Positions 25,014 to 33,813 are shown, counted from the stretch's first letter. The stretch is 64,000 bases of DNA from Bradyrhizobium genosp. SA-3 (GCF_004212635.1 NZ_PSRT01000012.1:26476-90475); one strand, 5' to 3'. Numbers and translations are program-made. Notes: a model not told the origin generated them from the letters alone.

Positions 25014-26617
25014 GCTGTCTTCTCCATTTTGAAATCCGAATCGGGATGGCCGTGCAGGCGCGAAGTGACCTCGCGCAAGAGACTGCCGAGCTCGGCCGCG
25101 TTGCGCGCCGCCCCGAACACGTAATGATCGGGCCGTACGATCGCGGCGACGACGCCGTGGCGGTCGAACCAGCCGGCCAGCACGCCGTCGGTCTCTTCGA
25201 GCACGCCGGATGGACCGGCGCCGGCAGGCGCGATTGTCGTTGCGATCAACTCCGGATGCGCGGCGCAGAGCGCCATGAGGGAGGGGGCCTCGCTGCGGCG
25301 GCCGTCGATGAGCACGCGCAAGCGGGGCCCGGTGATCTTGTCGAGTAGGCAAGGCGCGCCATCGATCAGAACCCGCGGCTGCGGAAACAGGCTGCCGCGG
25401 GCGGCTCCATCCTGATCGGCCAGGAAGCCCGTGCGGAGCGGCGGGATGATCTCCTGCCGCGTGATTTCGAGCGGCTTGCCGCCGCCTGCAATCAGGATCT
25501 GCGCATCGCGGCGTCGCGCGGCGGCCGGATCACGCTCGCAGATCGACTGGCCGATCGTCTTGATCTTGCCGGTCAGCTCGATCACGTGTTGCTTGCGCTC
25601 GGCCGTGTAGCTGTCGAGCAGGGCGTCGGGCGAGACGCCCCTCAGCACGGAATCGAGCTTCCAGACGAGGTTGGTCGCATCGCGCAGGCCCTGGCACATG
25701 CCCTGGCCGATGAACGGCGGCTGCTGATGCGCGGCATCGCCGGTGATGATGATGCGGTCGTTGCGCCAATCGGCGGCCACCAGGGCGTGGAAACGATAGG
25801 ATGCCGCGCGCCACAATTCGCCATCCTCCGGCGCGAGCCACGGCGCGAGCAGCTTCCACACATTTTCCGGCCGCTCCATCTGCCTGGGGTCTTCGCCCGG
25901 CAGCAGCATGATCTCCCAGCGGCGATGGTTGTTGGGGCCGATCAGGAAGCTGACGGGGCGCGCCGGATTGCAGAACTGCGCGGAGTTTTGCGGTAGCTTT
26001 GCGAGCGCGGCCTGATTGACCCGGACGTCGACCACCAGCCAGGGCTCATCGAAGATCAGGTCTTCAAGCACGATGCCGGCGATCTGCCGCACCGTGCTCG
26101 AAGCGCCATCGCAGCCGAGCACGTAACGCGCCGTCACCGTCCGCGTTCGTCCGGCGGCGTCCTTCAACGTCGCATCGACACGGTCCGTCCGCTGCACGAG
26201 ATCGACCAGCTCGACGCCGAGCTCGGCGCGGACACAGGCAAAGCTCAAGGCGTGACGGCGCAGCTCGGCCTCGACCGGCGGCTGGCTGAACACCATGCTG
26301 GGCGTGTAGCCGAGCGGATAAGGCTTTTCGATCATGTGGACGCGCCGGATCAATTGGCCGTCGACGCCAAAATGCTCGGAGGCGGTGAAGGGCTCGACAT
26401 GGGTCGCGATCGCATCGGCCAATCCCATATTGTCGAAGTGACGAAAGATCTCGTGGTCGAGCGCGATCGCACGTGGCTTGTCGTAGATGTCGGTGAGGCG
26501 ATCGACGACGAGCGTGCGATGGCCAAGACGGCCGAGCAGGCCGGCGGCGACGGCGCCGGTCGGTCCGAAGCCGACGACAAGCACGTCGTAATCCGTGGTG
26601 GTGGCGGACATCGTCAT
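25010..26617 (-). CDS. FAD-dependent aromatic hydroxylase (MhpA/PheA type)
   Basis: A 535-residue class A flavoprotein hydroxylase. Rossmann GFGPTGAVAAGLLG lies near residue 16, DGASSTVRQIAG in the middle, and the FAD-binding ITGDAAHQQPPFIGQGMCQG (GD motif) in the second half. A thioredoxin-like C-terminal part follows. The layout matches 3-(3-hydroxyphenyl)propionate hydroxylase relatives. The start at 26617 overlaps the dioxygenase stop as ATGA, and its own stop overlaps the FAH start, so all three are translationally coupled. The frame is open further upstream but that lies inside the dioxygenase gene. Likely inserts oxygen on a phenolic ring ahead of meta cleavage. Confidence 0.9.
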   Translation of the reverse strand: MTMSATTTDYDVLVVGFGPTGAVAAGLLGRLGHRTLVVDRLTDIYDKPRAIALDHEIFRHFDNMGLADAIATHVEPFTASEHFGVDGQLIRRVHMIEKPYPLGYTPSMVFSQPPVEAELRRHALSFACVRAELGVELVDLVQRTDRVDATLKDAAGRTRTVTARYVLGCDGASSTVRQIAGIVLEDLIFDEPWLVVDVRVNQAALAKLPQNSAQFCNPARPVSFLIGPNNHRRWEIMLLPGEDPRQMERPENVWKLLAPWLAPEDGELWRAASYRFHALVAADWRNDRIIITGDAAHQQPPFIGQGMCQGLRDATNLVWKLDSVLRGVSPDALLDSYTAERKQHVIELTGKIKTIGQSICERDPAAARRRDAQILIAGGGKPLEITRQEIIPPLRTGFLADQDGAARGSLFPQPRVLIDGAPCLLDKITGPRLRVLIDGRRSEAPSLMALCAAHPELIATTIAPAGAGPSGVLEETDGVLAGWFDRHGVVAAIVRPDHYVFGAARNAAELGSLLREVTSRLHGHPDSDFKMEKTA

Positions 26618-27516
26618 GCGCGGCGATCCGTGTCGAAGAGCACGGAGAGTTGCGCGGTCTTGCAGGCCTCGCTCTTGGGCGGCGCAATGCCCCATTGGTC
26701 GCTGCGTCCCGGCGGCCAGACCCATTCGGCCGGTCCCTTCGCGCGATAGCTGTCGTCGACCTGGAGGACTTCGGCGGTGTATTCGATGACGACGCCGTCC
26801 GGATCGATGAAATAGGCGAACACGTTGTCGCCGGGCCCGTGCCGGCCGACTCCCCAGCCGATCGGAAAGCCGTGGTCGATCATGCGGCCGGAGCCGCGCA
26901 TCACCGACTCCAGATCCGGCATCAAAAAGGCGACGTGGTTGAGACCGTTGCTTGGTGCTTCCGCGAGCACGACGGCGTGGTGATCGCTGTTGCAGCACAG
27001 GAACGCCATCAGCTTCGAGCGGTCGGTCAGGCGAAAGCCGAGCACCTGCTGGTAGAACGTCGAGAGCTTCTCTATGTCGGCGCTGTTGATGTTGACGTGG
27101 GCGAGCCGCTCGGGACGGTCAGCCACGATGCGCGCCGTCTTGGTGCGATCGCCGTGGACGAACTCCATGCAGCAGCCCTGCGGCTCGCGGATCACGAAGT
27201 GCGTGCCGCCCGACGGCGCGTGCGATGGTCCGGGCGGCGTGATGATCTCGCAGTCCGCCTCGCCTGCGCGCGCGAACAGGCGGTCGAGATCGTCGCGCGA
27301 GCGGACGCGAAAAGTGACCTTGCACAGCGCAGTCCGCTCGCCCTGCGAGAGCTCGACAACGTGGAAATCCGCGCCCGTCGCGGCGAGATAGACCGTGCCC
27401 TCGGCTTCGGCCGCGACATCGAGGCCCCAGACCTTTGTGTAGAAGTCGGCGGAGACGCCAAGGCGTGGCGTCGCGATCTCGACGCTGCGCAACGCCACCA
27501 CCGGAAAATCGGACAT
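26614..27516 (-). CDS. VOC-superfamily extradiol ring-cleavage dioxygenase
   Basis: A 300-residue two-domain vicinal-oxygen-chelate protein resembling catechol 2,3-dioxygenases. Candidate iron ligands are His in LAHVNINS, His in LNHVAFLM and Glu in VIEYTAEV, all in the C-terminal domain. HGPGDNVFAYFIDPDG is typical of the family. It is the first gene of the minus-strand operon (dioxygenase, hydroxylase, FAH). It faces the GntR gene across a 175-bp AT-rich gap. Substrate inferred: a catechol produced by the next gene's hydroxylase. Confidence 0.9.
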   Translation of the reverse strand: MSDFPVVALRSVEIATPRLGVSADFYTKVWGLDVAAEAEGTVYLAATGADFHVVELSQGERTALCKVTFRVRSRDDLDRLFARAGEADCEIITPPGPSHAPSGGTHFVIREPQGCCMEFVHGDRTKTARIVADRPERLAHVNINSADIEKLSTFYQQVLGFRLTDRSKLMAFLCCNSDHHAVVLAEAPSNGLNHVAFLMPDLESVMRGSGRMIDHGFPIGWGVGRHGPGDNVFAYFIDPDGVVIEYTAEVLQVDDSYRAKGPAEWVWPPGRSDQWGIAPPKSEACKTAQLSVLFDTDRRA

Positions 27517-27596
27517 CGGGCTTCCTCGTCAAGGCAGAGGGCCGCACCCGAATAGCCGCGGATCGCCCACCAAGCCGGTTGTTGTTGGCGAACGAG

Positions 27597-27639
27597 TAAT
27601 CTATATAAATTGCTTAGTAAAGACGAAATTTATAAATTA
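27597..27639. promoter_or_regulatory. AT-rich imperfect inverted repeat in the divergent promoter region
   Basis: TAATCTATATAAATT (from 27597) and AAATTTATAAATTA (to 27639) form an imperfect inverted pair. The right half contains the perfect 12-bp palindrome AATTTATAAATT (27627-27638). In a GC-rich genome this AT block between the dioxygenase operon and the GntR gene is a strong candidate for -10 elements in both directions and a GntR operator. Confidence 0.45.
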
Positions 27640-27691
27640 TCGGTGCTTGCAGCCTGATGTACAAAAAATCTCGATGAATCAGTGGGACGCC

Positions 27692-28417
27692 ATGAGCTCA
27701 GACCTGTCGAGCCCGAAGACCGACGCACCGGCGACATTGGCGACGAGCATCTATGCCCGCCTCAAGGCGGACATCCTGACCACGCGCCTTGCGCCCGGAC
27801 GCAAGCTCCAGTCGCGCTTCCTGATGGAGCACTACCATGTCGGGCAGACTCCGCTCCGCGAGGCGCTCAACCGTCTCACCACCGAGGAGTTCGTCGTCGG
27901 CATGGAGCAGCGCGGCTTCTACGTGAAGCCGGTCAGCAAGGACGAGCTTCGGGAATTGACCAAGACGCGCTGCTGGGTCGAAGGGCTGGCCTTGCGCGAA
28001 TCCATGCAGAACGCGACCCAAGAATGGGAGGAGGCGCTTCTGGTGACGCATCACCGCCTCGACCGCACGCCGCGTTCGCTCGATCCGGAAAAGTTCGCGG
28101 ACAATCCCGAATGGGAGAAGGCGCACCGCGCGTTTCACGCGACGCTGATTGGCCTGTGCGGCTCGCGCCCGCTGCTCGGCTTCTGCGAGCAACTTGCCGA
28201 CCGGCTCTACCGCTACCGCATGATGTCGATTGCGAAGGCCTACCCGGTCCGGAAAATCGGGACCGAGCATGCACAGATCCTCCAGGCCGTGCTCGACCGG
28301 AAGACTGATGATGCCGTCGCGCTGCTGCAGCAGCACTATCAGCGCACGGCGGATGTGATCGATTCGGATCTCGAGACGGTGCTGCCGAAGTCCGACACGC
28401 CTTACGCCGCGCGATAG
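27692..28417 (+). CDS. GntR-family regulator with FCD domain
   Basis: A FadR-subfamily regulator of 241 residues from the Met at 27692. An ATG at 27674 and a TTG at 27647 are alternatives. The winged helix is IYARLKADILTTRLAPGRKL followed by YHVGQTPLREALNRLTTEEF. The C-terminal FCD helices carry possible metal ligands: His in EKAHRAFHATL, His in GTEHAQIL and His in QQHYQRTAD. It is divergent from the ring-cleavage operon and likely represses it until a pathway intermediate or organic acid binds. Its 3' end overlaps the flavin monooxygenase gene by 16 bp. Confidence 0.88.
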   Translation: MSSDLSSPKTDAPATLATSIYARLKADILTTRLAPGRKLQSRFLMEHYHVGQTPLREALNRLTTEEFVVGMEQRGFYVKPVSKDELRELTKTRCWVEGLALRESMQNATQEWEEALLVTHHRLDRTPRSLDPEKFADNPEWEKAHRAFHATLIGLCGSRPLLGFCEQLADRLYRYRMMSIAKAYPVRKIGTEHAQILQAVLDRKTDDAVALLQQHYQRTADVIDSDLETVLPKSDTPYAAR

Positions 28418-29889
28418 TCCGGCGCCGTGGCCAAGAACTTGGCATAGGCATCCGCATCCGGCGGCTGGAAGCGCCCGGCGAGCCCGCCGCGCCTCTGGTT
28501 CTTCGCGCCGATGTCGGCCATCAGCTCGTCGAAATGGCGGTAGTGATAGGGCGCGACGCAGAGGCCGCCATAGACGCCTGCGGCCGGCCGTTCGACGCGC
28601 TTGAAGTGCAGCATCATCTCGATGTTGTCGCGCATGGCTTGCGCGGTCGGCTGGTTGGCGAGCTGGCCGTCGGCATAGCGCACCAGCCAGTTCGCGGCGA
28701 GATCGGCGCAGAGCACAGTGCAGAACGACGAGTTGAAGCCGACGAAGCCGAGCTCGGGCAGGTCGGGGTTGGCGATCAGGCGATAGAGCCGGTACTGACC
28801 GTCGGCATCGACCAGCTTCTGCTGATAGGCCGCGGGCAGGAACGGCACGCCGAGCTTGTAGCCGATCGCGAGCACAGCGATGTCGGCCGGAACACGCTCG
28901 CCGCCGCTCATCACGATGCTGTCGCCCTCATAATGATCGAACGTGCCGAACACGGCCTTGATGCGGCCGTCGGCGACCATGGGATAGAAGCCCGGCGTTG
29001 CGATCGGCACCGAGCAGTTGACGCCGTCCTCGATCCGCTCCTTCGGGACCATGTTGCACCGGTTGAGCTTGAGCTGCGCCTTCAGCAGGCTCTCCAGCCC
29101 GCGCCAGTTCGCCCACACCAGCGGCGCGGCGAGGCGGTAGGCGAGCCGCGCCATCGTGCTGATGCCCCAGCCCGGAAACATCTCCTCCTGCGCACGGATG
29201 TAGAGGATGCGTTTGAAGTTCACGAGACCGCCGATGAAATAGGGGATGCGCCAGACCGGCTCGCGCATCACGATGGTGACCTCGCGCGCGCCCGCCTTGA
29301 CCGCGTTCACGGCGATGTCGGTCGCCGATTTCGAGCCGCCGAGCACGACGACGCGGCGTCCCTTTGCCAGGGCGGCATCATTGTATTTCGACGAATGCAG
29401 GATCTGGCCGCCGTTTGCCACAAAGCCGTCCCCGCCGGGGCAATGCAGCTCGCGCGGCTCGTTGAACTGGCCGGTGCAGACCGCGACGAAATCGAAGTCC
29501 TCCGAGGTCGCGCCGTCCTTGCCGCTCAGCGCGAGCGTCCAGCCCGGTTTGCCGTCGGCGCGCCGCGACATCCCCGCGATCTCGGTGTTGAGGCGCAGCA
29601 TGCGGTCGAGGCCAAAACTCTTCGCGTAGTCGGCGAGATAGGCGTGGACCTGCGGCCCGGTCGGCCATTCCGGATAGGCGTCCGGCATGGCGCGGTCGGT
29701 GTAGCGGTAGAGCTCCTTCGGGCTCTGCGTCTGCACCTCCGGATAGGAGCGCGCCGGCTCCCAGACGCCGCCGAGATCGCCGCTGCGCTCGACGATGGTG
29801 ACGCGGTGACCGCGGATGGAGAACGCTTTTGCGGCGGCAAGGCCGGAGACGCCGGCGCCGATCACGCAGACATGCTTGGGGCTGACCAT
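28402..29889 (-). CDS. Flavin-containing monooxygenase (FMO / Baeyer-Villiger type)
   Basis: A 495-residue flavoprotein with an FAD Rossmann motif GAGVSGLAAAKAFSIRG at residue 11 and an NADPH-binding motif VVLGGSKSATDIAVNAV in the middle. The region CTGQFNEPRELHCPGGDGF resembles FMO enzymes. No signal peptide. It follows the cupin gene (30078-30527) on the same strand with 188 bp of hairpin-rich sequence between. Its 3' end overlaps that of the GntR gene. It may oxygenate a ketone or amine feeding the neighbouring aromatic cluster; that link is inference. Confidence 0.88.
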   Translation of the reverse strand: MVSPKHVCVIGAGVSGLAAAKAFSIRGHRVTIVERSGDLGGVWEPARSYPEVQTQSPKELYRYTDRAMPDAYPEWPTGPQVHAYLADYAKSFGLDRMLRLNTEIAGMSRRADGKPGWTLALSGKDGATSEDFDFVAVCTGQFNEPRELHCPGGDGFVANGGQILHSSKYNDAALAKGRRVVVLGGSKSATDIAVNAVKAGAREVTIVMREPVWRIPYFIGGLVNFKRILYIRAQEEMFPGWGISTMARLAYRLAAPLVWANWRGLESLLKAQLKLNRCNMVPKERIEDGVNCSVPIATPGFYPMVADGRIKAVFGTFDHYEGDSIVMSGGERVPADIAVLAIGYKLGVPFLPAAYQQKLVDADGQYRLYRLIANPDLPELGFVGFNSSFCTVLCADLAANWLVRYADGQLANQPTAQAMRDNIEMMLHFKRVERPAAGVYGGLCVAPYHYRHFDELMADIGAKNQRRGGLAGRFQPPDADAYAKFLATAPDYRAA

Positions 29890-29997
29890 GGGATTGCTCG
29901 CAATCAGGTGTTTGGACGCAAGCGGCTACGTTCGGCCGCAATGGGCGGCCGGCGCAGCTGCAAGCAGATGAAAGTGGACGAGGAGGCGGGCTGCCTC

Positions 29998-30046
29998 GAG
30001 CATGATCCGGAAAAGTGTGTAGCGGTTTTCCGGAAAGATCATGCTC
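29998..30046. repeat. GAGCATGATC-type palindrome
   Basis: GAGCATGATCCGGAAAA pairs with TTTTCCGGAAAGATCATGCTC around an 11-nt loop. This element type is one I recall as common between rhizobial genes. It lies upstream of the monooxygenase and just downstream of the cupin gene on the same strand, so it may separate their expression. Confidence 0.8.
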
Positions 30047-30057
30047 AAACAACAACC

Positions 30058-30080
30058 TAAAGCGCGATAATCGCGCTTTA
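30058..30080 (-). terminator. Perfect 11-bp hairpin over the cupin stop codon
   Basis: TAAAGCGCGAT and ATCGCGCTTTA are perfect arms around one A, and they include the TAA stop of the cupin gene (30078-30080). Together with the palindrome at 29998-30046 this gives two consecutive hairpins after the cupin gene. No long U tract is present, so attenuation or mRNA 3'-end protection is as likely as full termination. Confidence 0.5.
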
Positions 30081-30527
30081 GTCGTTGGCCTCGGGCGGCA
30101 GGAAGTCGACCTCGTGCAGTGCCGAGATGCGCACGACTTCGGCAGGATCGGTCAAGTTGTGTAGCTGGTTGAACAGCGCCTCCAGCTTCTGCATCGGCGA
30201 GACCCAGAACAACGCGCGGCAGGGCTTGTCGGACTTGTTGAAATAGCCGTGCGGGATACCGCGCGGCATGCGCACGAGGTCGCCGGCCTGCGCCTTGACC
30301 CATTGGCCGTCGAGCTTGAGGTCGAGCGTGCCTTCCTGCACCAGGATGAACTCGTCCTGGGTCGGATGGATGTGCACCGGCACGAACTGGCCGGGATCGC
30401 TGTTGGTCTCGAACGCGAAGGTGGAGTCGGTCACGGCCTTGGGGAAATAGACCTGGCCTAGGATGTTCCAGCTCTTGCCGCCATAGCCCGTGCCGTTTGC
30501 GGTAATGCCCTTTTCGAGTGCAGTCAT
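30078..30527 (-). CDS. Cupin-domain protein
   Basis: A 149-residue single-cupin protein. Motif 1 is VPVHIHPTQDEFILVQEGTL, with two His and a Glu as metal ligands. Motif 2 is GDLVRMPRGIPHGYFN, with the last His. No signal peptide. Small cupins of this kind serve as dioxygenases, isomerases or sensors and cannot be separated by sequence alone. It is divergent from the AraC regulator at 30715 (187 bp gap) and upstream of the flavin monooxygenase, suggesting a regulated two-gene catabolic unit. Confidence 0.85.
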   Translation of the reverse strand: MTALEKGITANGTGYGGKSWNILGQVYFPKAVTDSTFAFETNSDPGQFVPVHIHPTQDEFILVQEGTLDLKLDGQWVKAQAGDLVRMPRGIPHGYFNKSDKPCRALFWVSPMQKLEALFNQLHNLTDPAEVVRISALHEVDFLPPEAND

Positions 30528-30714
30528 GCTCGCCTCCTCATGGATTCCGGCGGGGATGGAGCATCGGCCAGTCGTGGCCCGCCTGTCTATCCGCTAAACG
30601 AATCCGCAACGGCTGTTGCCATGCAGCACGACGATTTTGTAGGTGCGGCCCTTTTCGCCTCCGGGGAACTATTATAGGCTTAAAGCAATTCCGTGACGCG
30701 AAGCGTGGTCGACG

Positions 30715-31740
30715 ATGTCCGCAGCCGTGCTGGAAATGAGCGCGAGACCACCCGCAGCCGAACGGCTTGCGGATTTCGCCCGCGTCACCACTGATGATGT
30801 CGACGAAGCAGCCGAGCAGATCGGGCGCATCTTCTGCCCGCACGATCTCAAGCCGACGCGCGCGCGCGCCGCCGGCTTCTCCGCCCGGCACAATTGCGCG
30901 GCATTCGCAGGCTTTTCCATCAACTATGTCGCCTATGGCGGATCGGTCAGCATCGATCCCGGCTGCCTCGAACGCTTCTTCCTGGTCCAAGTCCCGCTCA
31001 CGGGCACCGCCCGCATTCGTGCCGGCGCCTGCGAGCTCGATGCCGTGCCGGACCGGACGGCGTCACTGCTGTCGCCGACGATCCCGACGCGCATGACCTG
31101 GGCCGACTGCGCGCAAGCGATCCTGCTGCTCGATCGTCGCATGGTCGAGCAGCGCGCCGCGGCGCTGTCGGGTAGGGCAGCCGGCACGGTCGAATTCGAT
31201 CCTGTGATCGACCTGGACGTGGCGTCCGGGCGAGCCTTGCGCGCCAGCCTTGCCGAGCTGATGACGCTCGCCGAACGTCTCGGTCCCGCCGGCAGGCTGT
31301 CACCGGTCGCGATGGCCGATTGGCGCGAGGTTCTGCTCGATCACCTCCTCAATGGCCAGCGGCATGACCTGTCGGATGCGATCAGGACGTTTTCGGGCCG
31401 GGCCGAGCGTCTGCCGCGCGCGCTCCGCGCCGCGCGGGATCATCTTGCGGACAATGCCGGCGAACCGCTCGACCTCGCGCAGCTTGCCTGCGCCTCCGGC
31501 ATCGGCATTCGCGCGCTCCAGCTCGGCTTCCGCCGTCACTTCGGCCTCTCGATCTCGCAGATGCTGCTCGACATGCGCCTCGCCGGCCTGAACGCCCGCC
31601 TCGCGCAGGCCGCGCCCGATGCCTCCATCACCGAGATCGCCTTCGATCTCGGCTTCACCCATCTCGGCCGCATGGCTGGCGCCTACCGCGAAAAATTCGG
31701 CGAGACGCCGTCGGCAACCCTGCGGCGAAGGTTGAGTTAG
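30715..31740 (+). CDS. AraC-family transcriptional regulator (AraC_binding_2 type)
   Basis: A 341-residue activator-type regulator. The N-terminal domain (NCAAFAGFSINYVAYGGSVS, then FFLVQVPLTGTARI) matches the ligand-binding domain of regulators of aromatic and alkane catabolism. Two HTH motifs follow: PLDLAQLACASGIGIRALQL and SITEIAFDLGFTHLGRMAGA, ending YREKFGETPSATLRRRL. It is divergent from the cupin gene and probably activates the cupin/monooxygenase genes. ACTATTATAGG around 30668-30678 is a possible -10 region. Confidence 0.9.
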   Translation: MSAAVLEMSARPPAAERLADFARVTTDDVDEAAEQIGRIFCPHDLKPTRARAAGFSARHNCAAFAGFSINYVAYGGSVSIDPGCLERFFLVQVPLTGTARIRAGACELDAVPDRTASLLSPTIPTRMTWADCAQAILLLDRRMVEQRAAALSGRAAGTVEFDPVIDLDVASGRALRASLAELMTLAERLGPAGRLSPVAMADWREVLLDHLLNGQRHDLSDAIRTFSGRAERLPRALRAARDHLADNAGEPLDLAQLACASGIGIRALQLGFRRHFGLSISQMLLDMRLAGLNARLAQAAPDASITEIAFDLGFTHLGRMAGAYREKFGETPSATLRRRLS

Positions 31741-31771
31741 CCGCGGTGAAGTTGGGCCCGGGCGGCGATGT

Positions 31772-31928
31772 TCACCTCTCCCCAGCGGGGAGAGGTCGGA
31801 TTGTCTGGCGATGCGAAGCATCGTCCAGTGCAATCCGGGTGAGGGGCCGCAGCACCCAGTGAGACTTGAACCCCTCACCCGGATCGCCTCTTACGATGCG
31901 ATCCGACCTCTCCCTTCGGGAGAGGTGA
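31772..31928. repeat. Intergenic palindrome, family G, copy 2, between convergent genes
   Basis: TCACCTCTCCCC opens and GGGAGAGGTGA closes. Inner arms GGTCGGAT and ATCCGACC, plus a CCGGGTGAGGGG and CCCCTCACCCGG pair, extend the fold over 157 bp. It separates the convergent AraC gene and histidine kinase gene and could terminate both. Confidence 0.82.
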
Positions 31929-31944
31929 GCCTTCGGCGCGAGAC

Positions 31945-33813
31945 CTACTTCCGCGGCCGCGTCGTGCCGTTGTCTTCGGCCGCCTGCCTGCGCAGAAAAG
32001 CCTCGACGTCGGCCTGCACCGAGTAGGGCGTCGGGATCGCATCGCCGGCGGAATCGATTGCGGTGTCGAGACAGCGGCGCAGCATGCGTGCCAGCTCGGC
32101 CTTGCGATAGGGCTTTCTCAGCAGCGGCGCGCCCATCGTGGCGCGTCCCTGCGTATGCAGCGAATCATAGGCATATCCGGATGTGAACAGCACCCGCAGG
32201 GACGGCCGCGCGGCCACCATCTGCTCGGCGAGCTCCCGTCCGTTCATGCCGCCGGCCATCACGATGTCGGTGAAGAGCAGGTCGAACGCGGTGCCCTCGG
32301 CCGAAACGGCCAACGCTTCGGCCGCATTGGCGGCGGGGATGACCTTGTAGCCGAGGCTCTCGAGCTGGACCGCGACGTAGTGGCGGACGTCGCGATCATC
32401 CTCGACGCAGAGGATGGTTTCCTTACCCCCGACGATCTTGCGATCGTCATAGCCGGCCGGGCGCAGCGCGCTCGCCTCCGCCTTCGGCAGGTAGATGGTG
32501 AAAACCGTGCCGCGTCCTTCTTCGGATGCGACCTTGATGCCGCCGCCGGACTGCTTGACGAAACCGAACACCATGCTGAGCCCGAGCCCCGTGCCCTTGC
32601 CGACCTCCTTGGTCGAGAAGAACGGATCGAAGATGCGCTCGAGGATGGCCTGCGGAATGCCGGTGCCGGTATCGGCGATCTCGATCTCGACATAGTCGCC
32701 GGCATAGCCGGCGCCGACAGCCACCGCCTCGCGGACGCCGAACACGACGTTGCGTGTCGTCAGCGTCAGCTTGCCGTCGTCCAGCATGGCATCGCGGGCG
32801 TTGATCGCGAGGTTGAGCAGCGCCGAGCTCAGTTGGCCGCGGTCGGCGTAGGCGAGCCAGACGTTGCCGCCAAGCCTGGTCACGATCTCGACCTTCTTGT
32901 CGAAGGTCGCCAGCAGCAGCTTTGCCAGTTCCTCGATCAGCTCATTGACATCGATCTCGGCCGGCTGGAGCGCCTGCTTGCGGGCAAAGGAGAGTAGGCT
33001 CGACGTCAGCGCGGCGCCGCGGTCGGCGGCTTCGCTGATCAGCTTGGTGATGGTCGCAAGCGGCGGGTTGTCCTTGACGGCGTCCGCAAGGATCTCGATC
33101 GTGCCGGTGATCACGGTGAGCATGTTGTTGAATTCGTGCGCGATGCCGCCGGTGAGCTGGCCGACCGCCTCCATCTTCTGAGCCTGGATCAGTTGCTCCT
33201 CGGCAGCGCGCTTCTGGGTGATGTCCCTGACGAAGCTATTGATGATGGAGTGCTCTCCTACCCGTAACACCGTGCTGGACGCCTCGGTCAGGATGCGGTC
33301 GCCGTTCCTGTGGATCAGGGTGAGTTCGAAGCGCATGCCGCTTGGCGCGCCCGACAATTCCGGAACGAGCCGCGCCATGCGCTGCCTGAAGGCGGCGCGG
33401 AGCGGCTCGGCGACGATGAGATCGACGACATCGGCGCCAAGAGCCTCCTCGCGCGTCCATCCGGTCAAGGCCTCGGCCTGAGGGCTCCACTCCAGCACGA
33501 CACCGCTGTCGTCGATCTGAATGAAGGCATCGAGTGCGGTCCTGATGACGGCTTGCGTCATCTGCGCACTGTCGCTGCGCGCTTGCGACAGTGCGGCCGA
33601 TTGCGCGGCGACACGTTTTGCCTCTGACGTCTCGATGGCCCGCGTGCAGAGCCGCGCGATCAGCGCTGCAACGGTGGCGCTCACCAGCAGGGCGACGAGC
33701 TGGGCCGTGCCGAACCCTGCGCTGCCGGTCACGGCATAGGAGGCGAGAAGGGCCGCAGCGGTCACGATGACCTGGGCGGCCATCGCAAGTGTCAGAAGCC
33801 CCCTGAGTTTCAT
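31945..33813 (-). CDS. Hybrid sensor histidine kinase (PAS, HisKA, HATPase, receiver)
   Basis: A 622-residue membrane sensor. Two N-terminal spans (LLTLAMAAQVIVTAAALLAS; AQLVALLVSATVAALIA) are followed by a PAS domain (AFIQIDDSGVVLEWSPQAEA). The H box is GGIAHEFNNMLTVITGTIEI, the N box is NLAINARDAM, and the G boxes are DTGTGIP and GTGLGLSMVFGFV. A C-terminal receiver has the acidic pair in CVEDDRDV, phospho-Asp in LLFTDIVMAGG and Lys in LLRKPYRK. No DNA-binding partner gene is adjacent, so the output is unknown. The signal is unknown; the periplasmic loop is short. Confidence 0.93.
   Translation of the reverse strand: MKLRGLLTLAMAAQVIVTAAALLASYAVTGSAGFGTAQLVALLVSATVAALIARLCTRAIETSEAKRVAAQSAALSQARSDSAQMTQAVIRTALDAFIQIDDSGVVLEWSPQAEALTGWTREEALGADVVDLIVAEPLRAAFRQRMARLVPELSGAPSGMRFELTLIHRNGDRILTEASSTVLRVGEHSIINSFVRDITQKRAAEEQLIQAQKMEAVGQLTGGIAHEFNNMLTVITGTIEILADAVKDNPPLATITKLISEAADRGAALTSSLLSFARKQALQPAEIDVNELIEELAKLLLATFDKKVEIVTRLGGNVWLAYADRGQLSSALLNLAINARDAMLDDGKLTLTTRNVVFGVREAVAVGAGYAGDYVEIEIADTGTGIPQAILERIFDPFFSTKEVGKGTGLGLSMVFGFVKQSGGGIKVASEEGRGTVFTIYLPKAEASALRPAGYDDRKIVGGKETILCVEDDRDVRHYVAVQLESLGYKVIPAANAAEALAVSAEGTAFDLLFTDIVMAGGMNGRELAEQMVAARPSLRVLFTSGYAYDSLHTQGRATMGAPLLRKPYRKAELARMLRRCLDTAIDSAGDAIPTPYSVQADVEAFLRRQAAEDNGTTRPRK

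Noticed and set aside
28534..30060. 508-codon open frame on the plus strand
   Set aside because: Antisense to the flavin monooxygenase gene, which has clear FAD and NADPH motifs.
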